Below, one piece after another: positions 4,343-9,749 of a stretch of 9,749 nt of DNA. The notes beneath the pieces are model-generated. The model was not told the origin of the DNA and did no database searches. It saw only the letters and a program-made list of their open reading frames with translations. The stretch covers positions 1 to 9,749 of the forward strand of contig JAUYBK010000121.1 in NCBI GenBank assembly GCA_030693105.1. The letters run 5' to 3'. This stretch comes from Methanobacteriaceae archaeon (GTDB lineage: Archaea > Methanobacteriota > Methanobacteria > Methanobacteriales > Methanobacteriaceae). Numbering within the stretch: position 1 is the first letter of the stretch; the number at the start of each line of letters is the position of its first letter. Both the position numbers and the translations under genes were made by a program.

Positions 4343-6625
4343 TTAAAAAGGCAGTTCTGCATAGATGCCTTTTAAAGTCCACGAACTTGTGTTCCAGTTG
4401 TAGATAGTTCCCAACTCATTACGAGAGCTGGTTCCATCTGCATCGTACCATTTTCCATTGGCATAAACTTGTGCCCATACATGTCCATAAGTTCCACTGG
4501 AGAACGTACACACCCCATGTACATAACGTGCGGGTACTCCTGCTGCCCGGGAAAGGGCGACTATCAGATTTGAATGATCACAACAGTTGGCCGAAAGACT
4601 AGAAAGAGCTTTAACCGCTCCTTTCTGTGAATTGTAGTACCACGAATATTCCAGGTTATTTCGCACCCAGTTAAAGATGCGAAGCCCCTTATCGTAGGCG
4701 GTAGTTGCACCGGAGGTTATGCTTTTTGATAGTGTTACTATGCTGGGGTCGTTTACTTGACAGTTCTTGGTGGCTATTAGATATGCTTTTAGACTATCGG
4801 GCACATGGGGGTCGGGGTCTACAGGATTTACCAGACTGTTAGTCCATGGTTTCATACTCGCGTAGTTAGGCAGCTGGTTGTTGGCTCCGTAGTAGTTCAT
4901 CACCCTTGAATAGAGATAGATCAATGATTCGTACCTGATTTTTCCAAGAGATGTTGACGCGTAGTTGGGGGCAATGCGGTTGGAATCCATGAAGGATTTT
5001 ATCCTGCTTGCCAGGTCAACGAACTCTGATTTGTTTATGGTTCCATTTTTCATATCCTCCAACGGCCCGGTGGGGTCGGCGGCGGATTTTAGGGCGGTAG
5101 AAGTTAATACTCCACTATTAGCCTGTGATGTTGCTGCTGTTAATAAGTACAAGAACTGGGGCATGCTGACCTGTAACGATGATATCGTCACAAAGTTAGG
5201 CAGTTTCTGGTTTTCTTCAATAAAGACTTTAACCCGACCTGCAGCGTCACTTATCTGTTTGAGCGTAAATGACGGGGTAGCAGGGGTGTTGTTGGTCCCT
5301 TGACTTTGGAAGAAAGCCTTATCCAACCAGCCGTATCTGAACAGGGCGTATCCAGAAGCTCCGTTGGAAAGAGCCGATTGGATGTCCTGATTTATTTCAG
5401 ATGCAGATAGTGGAGTTAAGTCACTGTCAGATATATAGGTCTGCAAACCAGCGAGAACTGGTTTTCCATTGGAATGACTGCTTATGTAGGCCGTTGTACG
5501 ACCAATCCATGCCGTATCCTGACGGTAATTCCCCTTGTATATCATGGGGACTAAAAAGTCCAGGTACTGGGAAAGCTGCTCGTAGTCCTGCCCATAGTAA
5601 TAACCGTTAACACTACCTTCCGGCATTAAAGCGGCGGATAATGCTACTTTAGGTTTTATGGAATGGATTGTATCATGCACACTTTTCACGAAGGCAGTTA
5701 TAGTTTCTGCCCCGTTGTGCTTGTAAGCAGTTCCCGGGTAGCGGACGTAGTCCAGGTGGACACCGTCTATGGCATAGTTTCGAGTCATATCTGCGATAGC
5801 GTTTACCAGTGCATCGTTGAACTGTGTACTGTTGTAGCGAGTTTCCTCACGATAAGCGGTTCTGGTCTCGTATTTATATTGGACTGTGGAAGTCCAACCA
5901 TACTTCCATTTATAGGTCCAGATAGAAGTCAACTTGTATTTCCATCTTCTACCAGACTTGTACCACTTTTTGGCCGATTTCTGGTACCACTTTTTGTACC
6001 AGGTTTTGGACCAAGTCGTGTAGGCCACTTTAACCGTTTCAGTGTAGGGTACCGTTACCTTGTAGTTAGTTCCCTGGGGATCAATCCAATTTCCTTCATT
6101 ATCTCGGAAACAAGTGATCCAGGCGTGAACCCGTATTCCTGTGCCTTGTAGTTTGCCAATTATGGTCGTCAGGACGCTTTGGTAAGTGGGATTTGATAAT
6201 CGGTTGGCCTTGACGAATACATCCGTAATTCCGGCTTTGATTAATTCGTCGACCTTGAAATTATTTACATCATCCACACTGAGCCAAATTCCGTGGACAT
6301 TATTGTAGGTTCCATCTCCTGCAGCAATGCTGGAGTTCTGAATGTTTGCTGTAACGTTACTGTTTTCAAGTGTTGAGTTCTGGAAAGGGTTGAGTGTGCT
6401 GGTAGTATTGTTAACAGTCTGATTGTTAATGTTATCACTGACTGTCCCGTTAACAGTCGAATTTTGTATTATCGTTGTTGTTAATGAATTCACTGCAATT
6501 TCGGTAGAGTTCGTTGCATTCGAGATATTGTCTGTGGTTTGCTGGTTTGGGGTGGCATATAATTCCGTTGCAGACAATGTTACCGTTACTAAAAGTAACA
6601 TTATCAGCAACAAATGTCGCTTCAT
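4343..6625 (-). CDS. Secreted pseudomurein-targeting protein: GH-like barrel + two pseudomurein-binding repeats + transglutaminase-type cysteine peptidase
   Basis: The 760-residue protein has, in order: a signal peptide (MKRH plus hydrophobic core, 1-24); a Thr/Asn-rich linker with at least ten N-glycosylation sequons (33-99); a GH18/DUF4015-like TIM barrel (about 110-435) with GIRVHAWITCF, DGVHLDYVRYPG (287-298), ALSAALMP and LVPMIYKGN; a Lys/Trp/Tyr-rich insertion (187-265) inside that barrel; two pseudomurein-binding repeats (454-497 with LPNFVTISSLQVSMPQFLYLL, and 530-593); and a transglutaminase-like domain (640-735). The last carries Cys681, His715 and Asp730, the triad layout of pseudomurein endoisopeptidases such as PeiW and PeiP. 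Expected role: binding the wall outside the cell and cutting peptide cross-links, perhaps also glycan, for growth or division. A Shine-Dalgarno site GAGGGGG lies 8 bases before the ATG. Domain calls rest on motif recognition; glycosidase activity is unproven and the barrel might only bind. Confidence 0.8.
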   Translation of the reverse strand: MKRHLLLIMLLLVTVTLSATELYATPNQQTTDNISNATNSTEIAVNSLTTTIIQNSTVNGTVSDNINNQTVNNTTSTLNPFQNSTLENSNVTANIQNSSIAAGDGTYNNVHGIWLSVDDVNNFKVDELIKAGITDVFVKANRLSNPTYQSVLTTIIGKLQGTGIRVHAWITCFRDNEGNWIDPQGTNYKVTVPYTETVKVAYTTWSKTWYKKWYQKSAKKWYKSGRRWKYKLTSIWTYKWKYGWTSTVQYKYETRTAYREETRYNSTQFNDALVNAIADMTRNYAIDGVHLDYVRYPGTAYKHNGAETITAFVKSVHDTIHSIKPKVALSAALMPEGSVNGYYYGQDYEQLSQYLDFLVPMIYKGNYRQDTAWIGRTTAYISSHSNGKPVLAGLQTYISDSDLTPLSASEINQDIQSALSNGASGYALFRYGWLDKAFFQSQGTNNTPATPSFTLKQISDAAGRVKVFIEENQKLPNFVTISSLQVSMPQFLYLLTAATSQANSGVLTSTALKSAADPTGPLEDMKNGTINKSEFVDLASRIKSFMDSNRIAPNYASTSLGKIRYESLIYLYSRVMNYYGANNQLPNYASMKPWTNSLVNPVDPDPHVPDSLKAYLIATKNCQVNDPSIVTLSKSITSGATTAYDKGLRIFNWVRNNLEYSWYYNSQKGAVKALSSLSANCCDHSNLIVALSRAAGVPARYVHGVCTFSSGTYGHVWAQVYANGKWYDADGTSSRNELGTIYNWNTSSWTLKGIYAELPF
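5544..5596 (-). repeat. 53-base tract nearly identical to the paralogous gene
   Basis: This segment, coding for the YGQDYEQLSQYLDFLVPM region, differs from 7471-7523 in the neighbouring paralogue at only three of 53 positions, although the rest of the two barrel-coding regions has diverged clearly. Confidence 0.75.
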
Positions 6626-6681
6626 ATACTATGCCCCCTCTATCTTTGAAGTCAGTTGAACAATAGGGGTTCCTGACACAA

Positions 6682-6711
6682 TAAGATCGTATCTTAGTGC
6701 ATATAAATTTT
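6682..6711 (-). promoter_or_regulatory. Promoter of the large wall-hydrolase gene with candidate operator
   Basis: On the minus strand AAATTTATATG (6700-6710) is a good TATA box and predicts transcription starting near 6679, giving a leader of about 54 bases. Immediately downstream, between box and predicted start, lies the perfect inverted repeat TAAGAT-CGT-ATCTTA (6682-6696). A dimeric protein bound there would block polymerase recruitment, so repression is the likely mode. The regulator is not in the window. Confidence 0.5.
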
Positions 6712-7020
6712 TTTATAGAAAACTCGTAAAAATAAATGTTTTAAAGCCGTTTTGATAATTTAAAGGCTTTTAAAACTGTTTATTAATTGTCGATTATAGA
6801 TTTTATAGTTATTTTTAGTCTTATCAACCCCAAACATCACAATGTCTATTGAATAATGATAACTTATGTTTAATTGTAATTAATCAGTTAGTTAAAGGTT
6901 AAAATTATGCCTATAATTAAAAAAGCTATCTGATTTATTATTAAAACTCAAGTAGTTTTTATTTCAAGTTTTGTGTAATAAATTATCCAAATAAAAGAAA
7001 AAAAGTAAAAAATATTCGTT
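6712..7020. other. AT-rich intergenic stretch with nothing recognised
   Basis: Between the promoter of the large hydrolase and the terminator of its paralogue the sequence is very AT-rich. I see no ORF with a ribosome binding site, no RNA gene and no repeat that stands out from base composition. Confidence 0.5.
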
Positions 7021-7040
7021 TTCTAAAAAAATAAAAAGAG
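7021..7040 (-). terminator. Oligo-T terminator of the smaller barrel protein gene
   Basis: Shortly after the stop codon at 7044 the minus strand carries a five-T run and then a seven-T run (about 7026-7037), without a GC-rich hairpin. Confidence 0.55.
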
Positions 7041-7043
7041 TTT

Positions 7044-8246
7044 TTAAGTTAAAACCCATTTTCCAACTGTTCTGTAGCTGTACAACCACTTACTAATCCA
7101 TCCACGTTTGTAACGCTTAACTGCAACTCTTGCAGTCCTGTATTTGCCTCTTGCAATTCGTATTCTCTTTTTAACCCATACAGTGTATCTGACCCATCCT
7201 CTGTAACGAACATATTTGTAAGGTGTAGCCACCTTACTGGTCACATACTTTCCAGGTCCATATCTGAAGAGCGCATATCCTGCAGCCCCATTGTCAATTG
7301 CTGTTTTAATGTCACCTTGTATTTCTGCATCGGACAAAAGTTCTAAATTCCAGTCGGATCGATAGTTTTGCAGCCCTACTACTACGGGTTTTCCATTAGC
7401 TTTACTTACTGCCTTTGCGGTCACTACACCAATCCAGTTAGTGTCGGCGCGAAAATTTCCTTTGTAGACCATGGGGACTAAAAAGTCCAGGTACTGAGAA
7501 AGCTGCCCGTAGTCCTGACCATACAAATAAACAGTGTCCTCACAAGGTGGCATTAAAGCCGCTGAGAGAAGAGTGTTAGGCTTGTTCGAACCCTGTATAA
7601 GTTGCTTTACGCTGGCTACAAAATTAGTTATGGTATCAGTTGCACCTTCATGATTCATTGCTTTTCCACCGTAGCGAACGTAGTCCAAGTGAATACCGTC
7701 CACCGCATAGTTGTTTACTATGTTAAGTATACTGTTGCGTACGTAGTTTTGCTGGTTAACATCTTCAGCAGCCACCCAGTTTCCGTTGTTATCCTTAAAA
7801 CAACACACCCAAGCATGAATTCTTATTCCAGAACCTGCAAATTTACTTATGAATGGTTGTAAAGTCCCACCAGGGTTGTTTCTGCTGGTTAAGACAAACA
7901 GGTCAGTGATGCCCTGACTTTGTAAAGTTCCCACATTCAAGTTGTTCAGGTAATAAGACTCATAACGTACCCAATACGCATGAATGACTGGAGCTCCAGC
8001 TGCATCCATAGTAGATTGTGAGGGAGTGCTGGATTCTGTGTTATTCTGAGTGTCATTGATTGTCGGCTGTAAACTCTGGCTATCAATTATCTGGTTTTGG
8101 TCTGTGCTTGAATCGGCAGCACTCACTGCACCAGCAGAAATCAAAACTGCCCCCAAGATCAAAACCATTACCCAAATTTTTTGGCGTTTATAAATAAATA
8201 CCGCCTCCGTTAATCCCTTTAATAAATTTAGGGAATTTTTAATCAA
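7044..8246 (-). CDS. Secreted GH18/DUF4015-like barrel protein with basic aromatic tail
   Basis: This is a paralogue of the barrel in the 4343-6625 gene. After a signal peptide (KRQKIW then a hydrophobic core to VSAA, about 20-44) and a Ser/Thr/Asn/Gln-rich linker, the barrel spans about 87-330: GIRIHAWVCCFKDNNGNW, DGIHLDYVRYGG (183-194), LLSAALMP, YGQDYGQLSQYLDFLVPMVYKGN and GYALFRYG. It lacks the pseudomurein-binding repeats and peptidase domain. Residues 333-400 instead form a very basic tail rich in Arg, Lys, Trp and Tyr that probably holds the protein to the wall. The first in-frame start is TTG at 8246, almost on the predicted transcription start. A strong GGAGG (8204-8208) sits 8 bases before an in-frame ATT (8195), just ahead of YKRQKIW, so the true start may be ATT at residue 18. 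ATG at 8168 would lose the positive n-region. Wall-linked glycosidase or lectin function is inferred. Confidence 0.75.
   Translation of the reverse strand: MIKNSLNLLKGLTEAVFIYKRQKIWVMVLILGAVLISAGAVSAADSSTDQNQIIDSQSLQPTINDTQNNTESSTPSQSTMDAAGAPVIHAYWVRYESYYLNNLNVGTLQSQGITDLFVLTSRNNPGGTLQPFISKFAGSGIRIHAWVCCFKDNNGNWVAAEDVNQQNYVRNSILNIVNNYAVDGIHLDYVRYGGKAMNHEGATDTITNFVASVKQLIQGSNKPNTLLSAALMPPCEDTVYLYGQDYGQLSQYLDFLVPMVYKGNFRADTNWIGVVTAKAVSKANGKPVVVGLQNYRSDWNLELLSDAEIQGDIKTAIDNGAAGYALFRYGPGKYVTSKVATPYKYVRYRGWVRYTVWVKKRIRIARGKYRTARVAVKRYKRGWISKWLYSYRTVGKWVLT
7471..7523 (-). repeat. 53-base tract nearly identical to the paralogous gene
   Basis: Partner of 5544-5596, with three mismatches. It codes for the YGQDYGQLSQYLDFLVPM region. 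Confidence 0.75.
8204..8208 (-). promoter_or_regulatory. Internal Shine-Dalgarno site that may set the start of the smaller barrel protein
   Basis: GGAGG on the minus strand, extended to GGAGGCGG, lies inside the frame opened by the upstream TTG. It is 8 bases from an in-frame ATT and 35 bases from the first in-frame ATG, so it points to a non-canonical ATT start. Confidence 0.4.
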
Positions 8247-8267
8247 TTTTTATTTTATTAAAGAAAC

Positions 8268-8279
8268 CTATATAAAATT
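8268..8279 (-). promoter_or_regulatory. TATA box of the smaller barrel protein gene
   Basis: On the minus strand AATTTTATATAG is a strong archaeal TATA box. It predicts transcription starting near 8249, three bases before the TTG at 8246 and about 54 bases before the ATT at 8195. Confidence 0.6.
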
Positions 8280-8700
8280 TGTGATTTAAAACAAGAAAAA
8301 CAACTTAATTAGGGCTCTTCTTTTGATATGCAACACGTAAAAAAGGTATTTTTACTAACCTAACCTAATGTATGCCAATGATTCCTTTTTTTATTACTTG
8401 AAGAGTAGTTTAAAAAGATTAATCTTTACATCAATATTATATTATGTCTTTTTAATCAAAAAAAGTCTTTAAATAAGTTAAATACATGATTATTAACTTA
8501 ATTAACACCCCTTAACTTTACAGCTCCCTTAAACCAACAAGTTTAATTTAAACTTTTTTAGCAATTAATCATCAATATAAAGACACCATAATTTTCTTAA
8601 TCGAATACCAACAATTTATGAATAATAGGTAAAAATAATAATCTGTTGAGATCATATTAAGCATCAATATAAAAAAATTTGAGGATGCTAAAGAAAAATT
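8280..8700. other. AT-rich divergent intergenic stretch with nothing recognised
   Basis: This region separates the smaller barrel gene (minus) from the ThiN gene (plus). It contains a short tandem CTAACCTAACCTAAT (8355-8369) and many A/T runs. No TPP riboswitch core, RNA gene or ORF with a Shine-Dalgarno site was found. Confidence 0.5.
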
Positions 8701-8705
8701 AAAGG

Positions 8706-8715
8706 ATTATAATAT
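8706..8715 (+). promoter_or_regulatory. Probable TATA box of the ThiN-domain gene
   Basis: ATTATAATAT predicts a transcription start near 8736. That leaves 7 bases before the GTG at 8743, or 37 bases before the ATG at 8773, which has its own Shine-Dalgarno site. Confidence 0.4.
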
Positions 8716-8742
8716 CTCTTGGAATAATAATAGTAATTTAAA

Positions 8743-9324
8743 GTGATTGATGCCCAAAAGACCGGTGATGAAATGGAGATACAAAACATTGCAGTTGCAT
8801 TAAAAATACTGGAAAGTTCTCCAGAGTTTGCATTAATAATACCCGAGGTTCGAACTAACTTGGTAATGAGCAAAATATCCCCTGACAGCATGGAAGACGT
8901 GGTAGGAGTTCCCGGAAGAATAACGGTGGTCCATGGTAAACCCAAGACTTGTGCAAATCCCGATTACGGTGTTTCATCCCACATGGCCCGACTGATACTG
9001 AGTATTATGAAGTATGATCCGGATAAGCGCAGCGCCATGAACATGAAATATGACCCCCTATTAGTGGAAATTTGCCAGAAATTGGGCCTCGTAGTTTCCT
9101 ATTATGACCGCAACGATGAACCACCAGAATTAAGGGATAAAGAAGGCGGAACTATTCCCTGGGGTGTTGAAACTGCGGTAGAAAGAGTTGATAGAGTTCC
9201 TGACATCATATATCACACCGGAGGATGGGGAAAGGAGCCTTCAATAGTTATAATTGGTGAAAATGCAGTTGAAGTGGTTAAAACTGCCATATGTATTGCT
9301 AAGCTATACAAAGAAAGGATTTAA
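8743..9324 (+). CDS. thiN: Stand-alone ThiN-domain protein (thiamine phosphate synthase type)
   Basis: The product is 193 residues from GTG 8743, or 183 from ATG 8773. The ThiN domain fills nearly all of it: IPEVRTNLV (33-41), EDVVGVPGRI (51-60), GVSSHMAR (76-83) with a conserved His, MKYDPDKRSAMNMKY (89-103), the acidic DRNDEPPE (122-129), WGVE (140-143) and the C-terminal PDIIYHTGGWGKEP (153-166). ThiN couples hydroxymethylpyrimidine diphosphate and thiazole phosphate to thiamine phosphate in archaea that lack ThiE. The usual ThiD kinase half is missing, and there is no N-terminal helix-turn-helix as in ThiR-type regulators, so a free-standing enzyme is the best reading. A metabolite-sensing role remains possible. 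The ATG at 8773 is attractive because GGTGAT (8764-8769) precedes it. The gene is divergent from the wall-protein gene. Confidence 0.8.
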   Translation: MIDAQKTGDEMEIQNIAVALKILESSPEFALIIPEVRTNLVMSKISPDSMEDVVGVPGRITVVHGKPKTCANPDYGVSSHMARLILSIMKYDPDKRSAMNMKYDPLLVEICQKLGLVVSYYDRNDEPPELRDKEGGTIPWGVETAVERVDRVPDIIYHTGGWGKEPSIVIIGENAVEVVKTAICIAKLYKERI

Positions 9325-9363
9325 TCTTAATATAATTTAAAAACTTTAGGGCTTAAGAAGTAA

Positions 9364-9382
9364 GTACATTAAGATAATGTAC
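9364..9382. repeat. Perfect hairpin-forming inverted repeat after the ThiN gene
   Basis: GTACATTA and TAATGTAC form 8-base perfect arms around AGA. It lies 40 bases after the ThiN stop codon and 173 bases before the SIS gene. No T-run follows on the plus strand, so it may be an RNA 3' stabiliser or protein-binding site and not a classical terminator. Confidence 0.5.
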
Positions 9383-9554
9383 CCTCAAAAAAGAAGATAT
9401 TAATACATTAATGAGCATATAAGAAGTTAAAACCCGATCTTGAATCAAATTTTTTTATGGCATAAAATAATAAGTCAGTATGATGAGAAAATATTTTAAG
9501 AATTCAAATGTTAAGATAATCATTTCAAACGGGCAAATTTGGGGGGACGGAAAA

Positions 9555-9749
9555 ATGAAGTATGAAATGTATCAGGAAATGATGGAACAGCCCAAATCGC
9601 TGCGAAATACCCTGAAAAAAGAGAAGTCTCATATGGAAGAGATAGCCAACCAGTTTAAAGAATTTGACAAAATTTATCTGGTGGGATGTGGAAGCTCCCT
9701 TTCAACGTGTTATTCAGTAAAAGATGCTGTTAACATGACTTTTAATACT
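9555..9749 (+). CDS. GlmS-type SIS-domain sugar-phosphate isomerase (5' part only)
   Basis: Sixty-five codons are visible and run off the right edge. MYQEMMEQPKSLRNTL (5-20) matches the opening of the isomerase half of glucosamine-6-phosphate synthase, and KIYLVGCGSSLSTCYSVKD (39-57) is the first strand and phosphosugar-binding loop of the SIS fold. No N-terminal glutamine amidotransferase domain (Cys at position 2) precedes it, so the protein is either an isomerase/deaminase-like enzyme or works with a separate partner. Such enzymes interconvert fructose 6-phosphate and amino-sugar phosphates that feed wall and glycan synthesis. The start at 9555 is favoured because the family begins here and a G-rich GGGGGGACGG lies just upstream. 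The frame is also open back to tandem ATG codons at 9480 and 9483, which would add up to 25 residues. A weak TATA-like ATAAAATAATA is at 9462-9472. Confidence 0.75.
   Translation, partial: MKYEMYQEMMEQPKSLRNTLKKEKSHMEEIANQFKEFDKIYLVGCGSSLSTCYSVKDAVNMTFNT

Noticed and set aside
4965..5303. A 112-codon plus-strand frame
   Set aside because: It is antisense to the pseudomurein-binding repeats of the real gene and lacks ribosome site or family features.
5663..6151. A 162-codon plus-strand reading frame opposite the large hydrolase gene
   Set aside because: It lies wholly antisense to the GH-like barrel, has no Shine-Dalgarno site and no recognisable domain; it mirrors the codon pattern of the real gene.
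8280..8742. Possible TPP riboswitch before the ThiN gene
   Set aside because: The conserved CUGAGA and ACCUGAUCUGGAUAAUG-type core was searched by eye and is not present.
8688..8945. An 85-codon minus-strand frame overlapping the ThiN gene start
   Set aside because: It is antisense to a well conserved ThiN domain and its protein has no family likeness.

Overview
The window looks like a chromosomal segment of a pseudomurein-walled methanogen of the order Methanobacteriales, most likely Methanobacterium or a close relative. The main evidence is two pseudomurein-binding repeats in a secreted protein, an archaeal FAD synthetase (RibL), a free-standing ThiN domain protein, Shine-Dalgarno sites of the GGAGGTGA type, archaeal TATA boxes, oligo-T terminators and AT-rich intergenic DNA. 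The genus is an inference.

Layout from left to right. A PEP-synthase-like gene without the ATP-binding half runs off the left edge (1-1066, minus). Its promoter is framed by an inverted repeat (1127-1169). A GC-richer patch of about 160 bases (1195-1350) has the look of a structured RNA. A MOP-superfamily flippase (1419-2960, minus) is divergent from ribL (3169-3627, plus). The 715-base stretch after ribL is not empty. It holds a 45-residue membrane micro-protein with a strong Shine-Dalgarno site (3898-4035, minus), a possible 22-codon micro-ORF (3647-3715, minus), two copies of a 31-32 base direct repeat, and one solitary sequence that looks like a CRISPR repeat.

The centre is a pair of secreted paralogues on the minus strand. 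The first (4343-6625) joins a GH18/DUF4015-like TIM barrel to two pseudomurein-binding repeats and a transglutaminase-type cysteine peptidase domain with Cys-His-Asp. The second (7044-8246) has only the barrel and a basic aromatic tail. A Lys/Arg/Trp/Tyr-rich module sits inside the barrel of the first protein but at the C-terminus of the second. I read the pair as a cell-wall remodelling or autolysin set that may attack both the glycan and the peptide of pseudomurein. This is the most interesting content of the window.

The right end carries a stand-alone ThiN-domain protein (thiamine phosphate synthase type, 8743-9324, plus) and the start of a GlmS-type SIS-domain sugar-phosphate isomerase (9555 onward, plus, cut by the window end). 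The latter would feed amino sugars to wall or glycan synthesis. Flippase, wall hydrolases and amino-sugar enzyme suggest a loose envelope theme, but every gene appears to have its own promoter and no operon is evident. No tRNA, rRNA, transposase or CRISPR array was seen.
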